Positions 1 through 11,014 of a DNA stretch of 64,000 nucleotides are shown here, piece after piece. The position numbers and the translations under genes were made by a program. The stretch is from Micrasema longulum (lineage: Eukaryota; Arthropoda; Insecta; Trichoptera; Brachycentridae), in NCBI GenBank assembly GCA_022494885.1, contig JAGVSM010001639.1, forward strand, positions 185,452-249,451, in the 5' to 3' direction. How positions within the stretch are numbered: position 1 is the stretch's first letter; the number at the start of each line of letters is the position of its first letter. The notes beneath the pieces are model-generated. The model saw only the letters and a list, made by a program, of their open reading frames with translations. It had not been told where the DNA came from and ran no database searches.

Positions 1-1
1 T

Positions 2-58
2 CTTGAGATGGACATCGCCACCCCCCTGCTCAGCGACATGAGTACACAAGGGCAGTAA
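2..58 (+). CDS. 3' end of a gene that begins outside the window (last 18 codons and stop)
   Basis: The second frame is open from the window edge and ends LEMDIATPLLSDMSTQGQ then TAA. Nearly every third codon position is G or C (GAG, GAC, ATC, GCC, ACC, CCC, CTG, CTC, AGC), which stands out sharply from the AT-rich DNA that starts right after the stop. That is what a real terminal exon looks like in an AT-rich insect genome. A possible polyadenylation hexamer AATAAA lies near 267, although it falls inside a repeat. I do not recognise the protein, and 18 residues are too few to assign a family. A chance open frame remains possible because nothing upstream can be seen. Confidence 0.45.
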   Translation, partial: LEMDIATPLLSDMSTQGQ

Positions 59-214
59 ATATCATTGTCAATATCCCAAAACACAACATTTAGTCAATGT
101 TATTTAACGTTAACATCGATTACGATAATGTTATCAATAGGTTGGCAATTATTGGTAATACATTTGGGAATATTGTTGATATTTTTAACTCGAGTGATTC
201 ACAAATCAGGAGAT

Positions 215-309
215 TTAAGTTTGTAAGTGAAAATTCTTGATGGAAGTTCATTGTAATGTATTATAGAAATAAAAGACGAGTGATACTTTAATCCACAAAA
301 TTGGAATAT
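215..309 (+). repeat. Dispersed repeat arm shared with the 9.9-10.1 kb hairpin
   Basis: This 95-bp block is the reverse complement of about 10021-10122, including the run GACGAGTGATACTTTAATCC. It looks like one arm of the inverted-repeat element found near 10 kb, placed just downstream of the left-edge gene end. Confidence 0.6.
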
Positions 310-1557
310 TTATTCATCCGGCTGAATGTAATAAAACTGTAACTTATTTAGTATCAAATGAAGGTTTTCACTGAAACATGTTTTTTTGCAATAACACAAA
401 TAACGAGCGAAGAGTGCGCGTTCTATGGAAATGAAAATCTTTTCCTTTTTGAAGCACCTGCAAATTACAATTACATAGTATAATTACGCCTCTCTCAATT
501 AATTCGTAAAAAAATTACAGTTAATAACTCCCAGGAGTTTTAAAAAGTCATTTTTGACGGTACATAACAATAAACATTTCTGTGACAACACATAAATCGA
601 TTGATACTATCAAATATAGTAAGAAAACACATTTAAAACATAAAAACTCGGTATTTTTAAATAGTATTTATAGAAACGATTGCTATCAAAAAAGGTAAGA
701 TATTTTTTAAGAGCTAAACTTTAAGATTTATTCGCCTTTTCGTTTTTAAGTTCATTGGGTAGTTTATGAAATGAGGATCTGCCAATATTTTCCAGAATTT
801 TTTTGCCAAGTTTTGTTGAGCAAAATTAAGACTCAATATGTACCAATAAATTTCGAGTTGCGAGTATTGCGGTATTACTTTGAAAGAAAGTATTTTGGTC
901 TGTAGGTAAATATCATTGACGTGGGAATCCCATTATCATAATCAAGACTAGTAAATTCTGGACTTGCATTATAATAATGTTTAATAGAATATATTTATGA
1001 AAAAAGCCCAGCCCTGCTCTCCGTCGGCCATTGAGAGTTTGCCGTATCTAATATGTACACTATAAATGCGCAGCTACATCCTTCTACAGCCTACAGCCTA
1101 CAGCCTGTAATACATTCTTCCCTCGGGCCTCGAGCCTCTAAGTTATTCTGAATATGCTGTTCGCTTATCCCTAACACTAGCCGCTTTTCCTACACGAGAA
1201 CTTGATAACATAATAATTGACCACCAGAATGGACATAAAGACTCGCTTTAAAGGGAAATACAACATAACCAATTAGTTACATTACAATGGCCTTTAGTTT
1301 CTAAGCGAGTTTTCTTCCTCAACCTTTTCTGTGCCGCTAGGTATCGCTATGCCAGTAAAGTTCCCAGCGGGCTGCGAAATTTAAGGCAATTTTTAGAAAC
1401 TCTCATTCGAACCGCCGCGCGCCGTCACGCGCCGTTCCTCGTGTCCTAAAATAACACAACAGATTTTTTTTCTTAAATCAACTACTAGTCAACTAGTCAA
1501 GGGTAACGTCGGCCAGCAACCGGCAGCCATCATGTTCCAGGGGTGCAATTATGAATC
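310..1557. other. AT-rich non-coding stretch
   Basis: No gene recognised. Features seen: a TATA-like CTATAAAT near 1070, three tandem copies of a 7-bp CAGCCTA-type unit at about 1087-1108, and a short GC-rich patch at 1405-1440 (CCGCGCGCCGTCACGCGCCG). A start-like GCCATCATG at 1527-1535 is followed by a repeat insertion, so I do not call a gene. Confidence 0.5.
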
Positions 1558-2072
1558 TTCTCTATCCCCTAGAGAGTGGTTAATTTGGGGATATTTGTTT
1601 TTTCTATGCGACTAATTTTTGCTTCATATGTGGCCACATTGATGATTAAACGTCAAACAATATGAACACGTGAATTCAAACATGATGATTTTCATTTAGA
1701 ACATTATTGCGACCTTAGCATCACCCAGAACACTTAATTAGGTTGAATTGACCAAACCGTGTTAGTTTTATTTCCGTTTTGGAAGCAGTTTTATACGCCA
1801 TTTGACGTTTAATCATCAGTGTAGCCATCATATGAAGCAAAGTGTCGACGCAATAAAAAAATATAAATCTTTAAATTAATCGTGTTGTGGTCCTGTGGCT
1901 AGGGTCTCAGACTCACGGCTCGAATCTCACTCTACTTTAACTTGATTCCCATTTTCTAATCGTGAGTTATTTACAACTTGTTGAAAATGGCCCTCAAAAT
2001 TAGATATTTGGGTAAATCATAAGAACGCAAATATACTTCTTTTTTGTTTATCACTCTCTAGGGGGTAGAGAA
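1558..2072. mobile_element. TIR element (MITE) interrupted by a SINE
   Basis: The left end CTCTATCCCCTAGAGAGTG and the right end ACTCTCTAGGGGGTAGAG are inverted copies. So are the internal blocks around TGATGATTAAACGTCAAA (about 1690) and TTTGACGTTTAATCATCA (about 1801). The right arm is split by a tRNA-headed SINE; the related copy at 22928-23056 reads straight across that point. No coding capacity. Confidence 0.75.
1882..2048 (+). mobile_element. tRNA-derived SINE, family A
   Basis: The head GTGGTCCTGTGGCTAGGGT followed by GGCTCGAATCTCACTCTAC resembles the A and B boxes of an RNA polymerase III promoter. The body has GAGTTATTTACAACTTGTTG and ends near AAGAACGCAAATATA. Related copies lie at 10330, 16070, 17990 and 49065. 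It is nested in the MITE at 1558-2072. Confidence 0.75.
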
Positions 2073-3839
2073 ATTTCAGAATACTACACAGGGAGAGCTA
2101 AGGGAAAATATGTACAGCTTTACCATACATTCTAGCAGTGCCGCGCTGATCCAGCGTCAGTCTAATTAAAAAATGGCTAGTATTATTTGCTTTTGGATTT
2201 TCAGTGTTGCCCGCGCTAGCACTGAGATTGTGAAATTCTACCTTTGTTTTCATTATTATATTCTATGGCATGTTTTTATCGGCATGTAAATTTCGCACTA
2301 TCAACGCATTCTCTCTACCCGCTCTAGAGAGCGTTTAGAATCTTTCTGCTGGTTTCGAAATTTCGATACTAGCATCTCGAGAGTCTCGGCATTGAAACTG
2401 TCTCGAACCTCTCGAAATTTCGAGAGTCTGGAGTCTCGAGTCTCGGATGGAAGCCGCAAAGCCCCACTTATTAAACATTCGAATGCACCGTGCACGCAGG
2501 GGCGAACCGTCTATAGAAGCGATTATGCTCAGCTTACCATTATTATATTTGACTAACCATAATAATGTTTTATTGTAACTTTATTTACAGAAAAACAAAT
2601 AAATAATTACCATTTATTTTAAATAATTTCCAGCGCTTGTATTGTTATCCTAATATAAATATTAATATTAATAAAACGCGCTCAGCGCCTGCGGTAAGCC
2701 AAGAAACTGGCCGATTATTCCAGCTTATTTTTTTTAATACAAATAAGTCTTGTGAAAAAAAGTATACTATATTTTGAATGTCTTAACCCCAGTGCGGGTT
2801 TTTTCTTTGTAACTTGCAGATTACACAAATTATTTGAAGATTCTTGATTTAGAAAACAGTATTTCAAACATTGTTTTTTAAGGACTATTTTTCTTTTAGA
2901 TAGTATTTTTGACATAAGACCATAATTACTTTTGTGCGTCATATTACAGGACATATAGCGCTCCACGCGGCCGTTTTTAGCACTATTAATTACTAGAACA
3001 ATGCGGCCAGTTGACATTTCAAATGAATACCTAATATCTACTGAATTCACAGTGGTATTTTTTATTTATTTTTTAACGAATTTTGTATTAAAGTAAAGGA
3101 TAATATATCTATATAATATAATATATCAGGAGATTACATAGTTTGAGTTGATTTCATGGATTAGAATTGTTGTATCACATAGAACCACAGAAAAATGTAT
3201 CAATTTTTAGTATATTATTACTTACATTATATTATGTACCTCCAATGTAGGTACAAATCCATGATATTTTTTTATAACTTACTTGTAAATAAAATCACCA
3301 TTCGCCACTGCGTGGACGCATAGTTTATATACATAGTTTGTAGTAAGCGAATATCAAACAGTATTTTCATAGAAAAAATACTCTTTAATACATAAATCAC
3401 TTCGTGAAATGGAACCATTTTTCGCCTCTCTGAATTCCGTTCTGGCTGTTCGTAAACGGAACATGTTTTCTCTAATTAGTTGAGTTAATCTCAATTCTCG
3501 CCACCTATTTCTGGATTCATCAGGCTTTGTACCGTTACGACAGCGGATTGCTCTTAAACTTCGTCCGGAGTATTAATGTTAATGGATTATTTATATAAAT
3601 TCATTTCCGGCATGCATTCATAATACTTCGACGAGGGCCCTGTTAATACTGCCGCTACCGTGACTAAAATATAACTCGCGAAAAGGAAGGCGAATTTTTT
3701 TTAGTTTTATACTATTATTAAGTTTTTAGTTAGAGTAATCACGCTAGCCGGCAAAGCACATTACTCTCCTAAACAGTGAAGGATAGAAGATATTTCAATG
3801 GTTTGTTTGTTTACCGACAAGAAATATATTCACTATATC
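2073..3839. other. Intergenic, no gene recognised
   Basis: Mostly AT-rich. A cluster of GAGTCTC and CTCGAAATTTCGAG palindromic words lies at about 2365-2448. Open frames here (for example on the minus strand at 2301-2495 and 2715-3050) show no codon bias or recognisable motifs. About 3470-3690 is unique-looking and less AT-rich but shows no convincing splice pair. Confidence 0.5.
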
Positions 3840-4259
3840 TGTAGCATTCTGGTAGTTGAGAGTTGGAGCTCCTACTCCAGTTAGAGATTGATAGAGAAGA
3901 CACGAGGTTGCTGTTTAATGTGTATTTAAAACATGGCGAATAAGATACAGCACTTGGTTGTGTTGTGCGAGCGTAGCAGCGATGATGGGTTGAAGAGACT
4001 GCACTTGAACTACATGCTGGAGATGAGTGAACTGGACTGACTGACTGAACTGAGCTTGGGCTGACTGACTGGCGTTGCCACGCCCTGTAGTCTCTTTATA
4101 GGTGACGTTCCTTTGTAGTTCACTTCTTCATGGTAGGGACGATGTGAATGTACCGCAGAACAATGCTCTCGATTTAACGTGCAATACTATAAGAGTTGCA
4201 TTATACGAATGTATTGGATTCGACAGAAAATGATGACATTGCTTTCTTCGGTCATCACA
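3840..4259 (-). mobile_element. Solo LTR of an LTR retrotransposon
   Basis: Read on the minus strand it starts TGTGATGACCG and ends CAGAATGCTACA, the usual TGT...ACA LTR termini. It carries a TATA box (TATAAA, plus-strand TTTATA at 4095-4100) followed by the repetitive CAGTCAGTCAGCCC initiator-like region. About 420 bp. A diverged relative lies in the opposite orientation at 47480-47913. No internal retrotransposon sequence flanks it, so it is probably a solo LTR left by recombination. No clean target duplication is visible. Confidence 0.6.
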
Positions 4260-4772
4260 CTATTTTAGGTGAAACGTTTTAGCACGTTTTTCATCGATTG
4301 TGGACCAAGAACCCTACATATTATTTATAGATCAGAGTAATAGCGCGCTACAGCTCGCGTTATTTCCCATCAAAGATAGTAGTGTCGCTGACCCTCGGCG
4401 TTAAAATTGTCAAACGTAGTATCTACCTACTAACAACCCTTTCGCTGTGACTTGAGTAAATCGATGCAGTTTAAAACATTTAAATAAGCGGTTCTACGTG
4501 TATTTGTCTTTTCATGACTTATATGAAGGGCGCAGAAATATTTTTTTTTAAAGTAATGATATCAATAATCTAATCTCATGTTATTAAATTTGTGAAATTA
4601 CTGCAAAAGATATAGGCTATTGTGATTTAAATAAAGCATCTTTAATCTGGTTCCCATACATTATAAATTATTTAAATGTCTATCATGCAGAAATAATTAC
4701 CAATTTAATAATTATAATGAAACAAGAGTACATTTAAAAATAAACTCTTTGGATAATAGATGACAGATTGCT
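4260..4772. other. AT-rich intergenic DNA
   Basis: Nothing recognised apart from simple AT-rich sequence. Confidence 0.5.
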
Positions 4773-4901
4773 GACTTAATGTTTCTATTTAAGATTTTAA
4801 ATGGCATTACCGACTGCCCCAATTTACTTAGTTTAATTAATTTCCATGTACCTTTTAAACATACCCGTCATACCAAATTATTTTTCCGATGTAAACACTA
4901 A
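4773..4901 (+). pseudogene. Non-LTR reverse transcriptase C-terminal fragment
   Basis: One frame reads LMFLFKILNGITDCPNLLSL, then INFHVPFKHTRHTKLFFRCK and a stop. This is the pattern of the region after the RT domain in jockey/CR1-type elements (LxFLYKIxNG...LLxxIxFxVPxxxxR). It is a short decayed relic in AT-rich DNA. Confidence 0.55.
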
Positions 4902-5081
4902 TGCAGCAAAAAATGCGTGCATACATAGAATTTGCAACTTGTTTTAACAAATAATAATAAATTCAAAAGGGATTTCAGCGACAGCACGCACGCATTGCTG
5001 TCGTGGGTGAGTAGCGATAAGTAAATACAATATTATTTTTAATTTACAAACGTAAATATGTACAAACATTTTATTTATATA

Positions 5082-5434
5082 GGTGCGAAGGTTTTCACGG
5101 TCACTGTTATTAATATGTTTATTTTTTCGGTGATACCGTGTGTGTTGGATTTGTTCCCTACGTTTCGGATACCATCGCAGGAGCCATCTTCAGGGTAAAC
5201 TGAGTGTTTTGTAGAAAAAAGTATGTGTTTAAGTACTAGTAATTTATACCGTCTCGCAGTCGGCAGTAGGAACATTTCTATTCGTTTTTGTAGTATGTAG
5301 TGCTGGGAACCATGTTGAGTTTAATTTAAGCCTACAAAACTCTCAGTTTACCCTGAAAATGGCTCCTGCGGTGGTAGCCGAATCGTCGGAACAAATCCAA
5401 CACACACGGTATCACCCAAAAAAGAAACATATTG
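5082..5434. mobile_element. Inverted-repeat element, family B copy 1
   Basis: The left part (ATACCGTGTGTGTTGGATTT, then GTTTCGG and GGAGCCATCTTCAGGGTAAA) is mirrored by the right part (TTTACCCTGAAAATGGCTCC ... AAATCCAACACACACGGTAT). The intervening DNA includes a diverged spacer. A more compact, almost purely palindromic copy lies at 12940-13127. Confidence 0.65.
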
Positions 5435-5807
5435 ATTTCGTTTATGGGTTTCCAAATTCTATTCTTGTATAATATAACTTTATTTATGACACATTATGTA
5501 TATTGTTAATTATAAGTTTGAAATCATTTTTAGTCTAGTATTAAGTACATATATATTATATCATAACCGTATTGTTGTATATATGACTGTAGATTTCAAT
5601 AAATAAATAAATAAAAAAAATAATTTAAACATTTTTTACTACCATTCATGTTTGCAATATGCTCATGAGGATGAAGGACAATATCCAAAAAAGGACCTGC
5701 ATGTAATTTTCCTAACTCACAGTGAAAGTAGTAGAGTTATATCAAATTAAAATCGCGATATATGAAATTTTTAAAAGAGGAACTCGTTTATTGTCAAAAA
5801 CACTATG

Positions 5808-5932
5808 GGCTCTACTTATAAACCTCGTATAAAGTTACACCTAGGCATAGTGTCAGAATAGGGATGGGAATACCATCCTTGTTATATGGTATTCCCATTC
5901 TAATTTTGCCAGGTTTATAAGTAAGGCCCATT
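5808..5932. mobile_element. Small foldback MITE
   Basis: The outer arms TGGGCTCTACTTATAAACCT and AGGTTTATAAGTAAGGCCCA are inverted. The inner arms AATAGGGATGGGAATACCAT and ATGGTATTCCCATTCTAAT also pair around a 9-bp loop. The transcript of either strand would fold into a long hairpin. Confidence 0.65.
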
Positions 5933-6164
5933 GCCTTTTTTATAGTTCATTCAGATAAAAAATATAAGTAATATTACAACTAAATACAATATTTTATACA
6001 TATATTTACATTAACGTAAAATCATTACGTAAAAGAACAAAGCTTTTATCTCACGTATTTTGTTTGTAAATAAAAGTGCTCAGAATAGCACCGCTGGAAA
6101 GCATAATTAGTTTTATGATGATCGAGAAACAGATTATGTAAAAACTAAAATATGTTGTATGCAA

Positions 6165-6672
6165 CTACTATGGGGAACATGAAATCAAAATGACATAAAC
6201 AGACTACAAAGACAACAAAATAAAATATTAAAGTTAGTATATGAGCTACCCTATCTAACAGCAACTTAAGAACTTTTTAAACAAAATAAACAATTAAATG
6301 TAACTGAACTCTTCAAACTAGAATCTTTAAAATTTACTTATAAATTAGCCACTGATGTAATTGTAGACGAAGAATTAAAAATTGAAAAAAAATGTAGTAA
6401 ACATGAACACAATACGAGAATATCAGAAAAATATCATTACGTCATACAACCTTCTAAAACGAGAAAAGGACAATCGAGACTAATAAACCATGGACTGAAA
6501 TTATACAATACACTACCAGACAAAACTAAACAAATGACTCAGACAACCTTTACAAAAGATATTAAAAATCTTATTATTAACAGTAGAATGTGAATTTTAA
6601 AAGTAAAAATATTTTGTTAAATGTATGTAACCCGTAAGGGTTTATCAATGAAAAAAAAAAAAAAAAAAAAAA
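6165..6672 (+). pseudogene. Non-LTR retrotransposon 3' end with RT C-terminus and poly-A tail
   Basis: The frame contains LQRQQNKILKLVYELPYLTA, a stop, then ELFKLESLKFTYKLATDVIV and INHGLKLYNTLPDKTKQM, ending at a stop near 6590. This is the standard C-terminal arrangement of jockey/CR1-like reverse transcriptases. About 55 bp after the stop lies a long A-run (about 6651-6672), which marks the retrotransposition tail. The in-frame stop and missing upstream domains make it a 5'-truncated dead copy. Confidence 0.7.
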
Positions 6673-6679
6673 TAAAAAA

Positions 6680-7390
6680 ATTCATTATTTCTGAGTCTAC
6701 GCGAAGGAACATTAATGGAATTTTGTTGTAGAATAGTTGAGACATGAAATAAACCATAGAGTATTTTAAAGATGCAGATTTATCTGTATTAAATCTACTT
6801 TTAGAAAGACTCGATAGATTAAAAAAAAATTCAAGCCGGTATAGTTATAGTTCAATCTTGGATAAGATTCTTAATTAGTAAGAAATTCGATGGAATTTAT
6901 ATAAATAACGTGTAAACCATATATTACGTAACAGAGGCGTACGAAGAATGGGACGAACCGACGAGCAGTCAAGTGTTCTTAAGGTAGATATATTATCGAA
7001 ATCGGATTAACAAAGAAAAAAAAATTGGGCTATTTTTCTTGTACCAAAATAACCGATAACGGATTTAGCGCTACCTACACTTAATTACAGTTGAATCGTT
7101 CTGGAATCGGAACACCGCGCACCGGTATAAAACCTTTCCAACAACCGCTTGCCTCGGACCTCTTTGAACCCTAAAGTTAAAGATTGAGGTATGATTAGGT
7201 ACTGAATTCCCACGAGAAGATACTAAACAACATAACACGCTACAAAACTGATTGTCCCTATAATTTCTTTACGTTTTCCGGTATATTTGGTCCCCATTAT
7301 CACGTTCGCGAGTAATCTCGCGTGCTGAGGCCGCGTTCCCTCGACTCTGTACAAAACTTCGTCTAAAAACAATGAAAATTATACCTGTCG
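6680..7390. other. Intergenic, no gene recognised
   Basis: Mixed composition with a few GC-richer words near 7310-7345. No convincing exon or repeat is visible. Confidence 0.45.
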
Positions 7391-7391
7391 C

Positions 7392-7424
7392 CGAGTTACG
7401 AGTTACGAGTTACGAGTTACGAGT
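7392..7424 (+). repeat. Minisatellite, 7-bp unit CGAGTTA
   Basis: About four and a half head-to-tail copies of CGAGTTA. Confidence 0.9.
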
Positions 7425-7662
7425 GATCAGATCGCCATTCCAAGATTTAGCCTCTATAATTTCGACACAACTGATGTTTAAATTACGATCTAACATTAAA
7501 ATCCCATTTACTGAATACAAATACCTTCAATGCACACAATTCGGTTGATTCTAAAGACAGGCGAGATGTCATCCTACAATATGGAGCCAATAAATCAAGT
7601 CTTTTTCTCTTCTATGGGCGGGAAGCCTTATGTGAGATTACGACTCAATCTTCATTGGAAAA

Positions 7663-7878
7663 AATAAAAGAAATATTCATATTAGAGAAAAAGAACACTT
7701 AAGGTGCCTTAATAATAATAATTTTTCTGAATTCGCAAACCATCTGATAGGAAATAATCATAATTTCAATAAAGACACCGGATTAAAAGTTCTTCATGTT
7801 GAAAATAAAATATTAAAATTAGACAGCTTGGAAATCTTAGAAATTAAAAAAGCGATTCATAATAAGAAAAAAAAATAA
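7663..7878 (+). pseudogene. Penelope-like element GIY-YIG C-terminal fragment
   Basis: One frame is open for about 70 codons and reads HIREKEHLRCLNNNNFSEFA, NHLIGNNHNFN, then LKVLHVENKILKLDSLEILE before a stop at 7876-7878. The order EH, FAxHL, NHxF, LHxEnKxxKLxxLExlEI is typical of the C-terminal part of the GIY-YIG endonuclease region of Penelope-like elements. The catalytic GIY and YIG motifs would lie upstream and are not recognisable here, so this is a truncated relic. A GIY-YIG-like tail in another element class is the alternative. Confidence 0.55.
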
Positions 7879-8422
7879 CCAAATAAACAATATTTTGTTT
7901 TGTCCACTCCTGTCCAGTTTTAAAAATCGTACCCATCCCACATTACGCTTCCCACACTTACAAGACAAAAATACTTGATTTTTTAGCTCCGTACGCAGCA
8001 TTGATAAAATAAAATGGGATATAATTCATCAGAAAAGTATACCTTGATAAAGAAGCTCGTATAGCTTTAAAACCGGTCGGCAGAAAAAAAATAAGTGCTT
8101 AAAAACAAAGGTATTTTTATTTATTTTATTTTTATATATTTTATTATTCCGTACAACCATGAAATCTTTATATGCCGGCACCCGGGATGTACGCAGGTTT
8201 ACCAAATAAAATGACTGGCGTACAGTCTGTGTTAAACGCCGCAGAAAGACTATATATCTTCTTCACTCCCTTTCCTCACAGGATACACCAGACACAGCGT
8301 ATCTTGATCATTTTTGTTACATGAAGGCAAGTTGATCAGTCTTTCGCTTCAAGTACCATTCCAGGAACTGTGAAATATTCTAGTGTAAAAACACAATTTT
8401 AAATAATAATTTTGTGTCAACC

Positions 8423-8960
8423 ATGCCAATGACTACCTACTAGTTAATTTATGATACAGCTATACATTAATCATTAAAATATTTATTATTTAATAATGTT
8501 TTTTAGTAAAATTTCCAATTTTTCTCTACCTAAATCCTGTTAACAATTTTTTACAAATTCATTTCATTGAATCCGGGTCACGATTTTGCAATGTTCGGGT
8601 AATATATTTCTAATATTTAGGGGCTCAGAAACCTGAAATTTCTTTGCCCGAATTCAGAGTTTGCGGTAGACCCCATGACCCATCCTCACGTTTGACTTCT
8701 GGTAGTGTGGGAGTATTCCTTTCGGGATTTGGTAGAATAATTTGCTTTCACAAACATTATTATTCTTAAGATGTATAATTCCCTGTTATTCAAGATCCCG
8801 AATTCTTCAAACAACTTGACGCTGGGGTACCTGAAGGGCTTTTTTAGAATCATTTTAATGATTCGAGAGGTTTTAATATTGATTTAAAACTGAGTGCCTC
8901 CCCATCCTATCATGCCATAAGTTATAATCGAGTTACATAAAACATAATATAGTTGTTTGA
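8423..8960 (-). pseudogene. Decayed non-LTR reverse transcriptase, minus strand
   Basis: The minus strand contains YYVLCNSIITYGMIGWGG near 8905-8945, matching the NVYYALAQSIISYGIIGWGG box of the better preserved relic at 23511-24303. The later RFL(G)PKIFNxLPEH region lies near 8590-8640. Frames are broken throughout. It shares its 3' half with 32620-32800. Confidence 0.6.
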
Positions 8961-9046
8961 GTTTAATTAGGGATAAAAATATGATGCAATATTTTACTAA
9001 AGTTGATCAGTTTTTGTAAAGAGCCTTTATTCTTTATTATTTACAG

Positions 9047-9081
9047 GGCACGCCTCCGGCCGAAGCAAAATGTGTGTATTA
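9047..9081 (+). CDS. Possible terminal exon following a strong splice acceptor
   Basis: A pyrimidine-rich tract CCTTTATTCTTTATTATTTACAG ends at 9046 and is directly followed by a GC-rich stretch (GGCACGCCTCCGGCCGAAGC). One frame gives TPPAEAKCVYY and a stop; another gives ARLRPKQNVCITNAGI and a stop. The contrast in base composition and the good acceptor suggest an exon, but no upstream partner was found, so this is a weak call. It could equally be a non-coding RNA exon or chance. Confidence 0.2.
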
Positions 9082-9639
9082 CTAATGCGGGTATATAATA
9101 TTATAAAGATGCAGTATGTAGATGTGTTTCCGATGTGTGTCGAACTGTGTTTAGTTCCAGTACGTACCGACGCATTAAAAAGCAATAATTCGATAAGTTT
9201 AGTCTTGTCTTACCGTTACGCCTGTAACCTGTTTTGGAGCTGTGAGAAAAATTATCTCGAATTACTTAGGCACATATTCAATACAAACCGTGTACTTTGT
9301 GTATTGTAAGTATTACGTGGGCCATAGGAGAAAAAGAAGGCTCAGAAAACGATTTGAACTACAAACTATTACCTACAAATTTCTTACTGGGTAGCTAGGT
9401 ACTAGGCGCTGGGACACGCTAGAACACGATGAATACTCCGAGATTTCTGTGTTACTTTCTTTCGATTAAAAAAATACCTACAAACTATACATTTAAGATG
9501 TCCAAAAATTTGTAAGGTTTATTCTAACTACAGTTTTATACTAATTCATATAATATTATCAATTTGAGAGCATAACATGTTACACAGTTATTATTGTTTT
9601 TTTATTACTTTGTTCTTTTTCGAATTTTATTATTTAATG

Positions 9640-9765
9640 AATTAATGTTTATATGTATTTTTTATTGTTAATTATAATGGCTTAGCACGGACACAGCCTA
9701 AAAGCCTTAATAAGTTCATTTATTTTTAAAGGAGTGTTTTTTTGAATAAATAAACAAATAGTTAA
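9640..9765 (+). repeat. Retroposon 3' tail shared with 32485-32600
   Basis: Both copies contain GGCTT(A/G)(G/A)CACGG, CACAGCCTAAAAGCC or CATAGCCTAAAAAGCC, and CTTAATAAGTTCATT, and both end in an A-rich AATAAATAAA tail. This is typical of a retroposon 3' end. Confidence 0.6.
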
Positions 9766-9932
9766 AGCAGAAAACGAAAGAAAGTGGGAATTTTTACAGT
9801 ATAATTTAAGGATTCAAAATTCACTTTTAAATTAGTAATCATAAAATTAAAAAAATTATAATGATAAATTTTTTATTCGAAGCCCTAACTTTGTTCAATA
9901 TAATAATATAAATATAAAACAAGTTAGTTTTT

Positions 9933-10126
9933 TTATTATAGAAATAAAAAACCAATGATACTTTAATCCACAAATTTGGAATATCCAGTGACCGGTTTCA
10001 TTGCTATAACTACAACCGGTCACTGGATATTCTAAATTTGTGGATTAAAGTATCACTCGTCTTTTATTTCTATAATAAATTACAATGAACTTCCATCAAG
10101 AATTTTCACTCACAAACTTAAAACCA
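9933..10126. mobile_element. Inverted-repeat element with ~65-bp arms
   Basis: Left arm 9933-9997 and right arm 10014-10079 pair closely (for example TACTTTAATCCACAAATTTG against CAAATTTGTGGATTAAAGTA) around a 16-bp spacer. The right-hand extension to 10126 matches 215-309 in inverse orientation. Confidence 0.75.
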
Positions 10127-10329
10127 CTTATTTGAAAGAATTTTTATGTTCATTTTATTAATCAGTAATTAATTTTAAAATAGTAAAACCAGAATCACTT
10201 CGAGTAAATATTATAAAAAGCTACATCATTTTTTAAATTATGTCTCTAATATAATACTATACTTCAAAAGCTACCGATGTGTTTTCAAAGAGAAATTAAT
10301 TTATAGAGTTTAATTTGCATTCGTTTTCA

Positions 10330-10437
10330 ACTAATTGCGAATAACCGAGCTAGAAAACGGGAATTGTGTAATGATAGAGCGGGATTCGGATCTCGATTCC
10401 GGGAAATCGTGACTCTACCACGGAACCACAACCTGGC
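10330..10437 (-). mobile_element. tRNA-derived SINE, family A
   Basis: On the minus strand: GTTGTGGTTCCGTGGTAGAG, then ATCCGAATCCCGCTCTA, a pol III A/B-box arrangement like that at 17990 and 49065. Confidence 0.6.
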
Positions 10438-10628
10438 TCCAATATTATGCCACTGAATTTCGTCACAGATAATTTTAATATTATGAGTTCTCCGATAAAA
10501 ACACCCCTTTCACAAACACCTACCAAGTTCATGAATGAACTAGTTGACAGGGTGATGCGTTGCGTAATACCGTGACTACGGACTGCCGGCCGACGCCGAC
10601 GCATGCGCCTTCGCTTGCATTGACTTAC

Positions 10629-10798
10629 GTCGGGTGTTGTAACAATAGTGGGATCATTACGTGCTGCACGGAGTTGCACAAAAACTGGTCCAGAACGCAC
10701 TCGAAATGCGGCCAACTGGATCTATTGTACTTGTGTACTCGGGTGGCCTTCCCGCACCTGCCCTCATCACGAGGGTTGAAGAACGCGACGATAGTTAT
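10629..10798 (-). CDS. Candidate exon with weak doublecortin (DCX)-like pattern
   Basis: A minus-strand frame is open for 57 codons between a stop at 10799-10801 and a consensus splice donor GTAAGT (plus-strand 10623-10628). It reads TIVAFFNPRDEGRCG, KATRVHKYNRSSWPHF, ECVLDQFLCNSVQHV, MIPLLLQHPT. The arrangement hydrophobic strand, KAxRV, N+, FExVL, then a short hydrophobic strand resembles the first half of a DCX ubiquitin-like fold, whose known role is binding microtubules. Against it: the frame opens right after a stop with no acceptor between, so an intact exon would have to start further in (for example after GGCAG near 10757), and no neighbouring exon was found. The region is GC-richer than its surroundings. 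It could be a pseudo-exon, or the overlapping opposite-strand frame could be the meaningful one. Confidence 0.25.
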
Positions 10799-11014
10799 TT
10801 ATGATTTTTACTGGAACTACTTATCGAATACCCCAACGGAAGCGGCCTGAAGGCAGACCGACGAAAGGAGTGATATATAACAGAGAACTCACTCCCTCCA
10901 CATACCCGAAAACCGTTTTAAAGAATAAGTTTTAAAGCTACACTTTAAACATTTCAATTTCAATTAGTAGCATAAAAAATATTTTCAAATTTGTAAATTT
11001 TGAATTCCCGCAAA

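Noticed and set aside
10350..10715. 121-codon minus-strand frame
   Set aside because: Its C-terminal third is translated from a tRNA-derived SINE and the start is in GC-rich DNA better explained by another frame.
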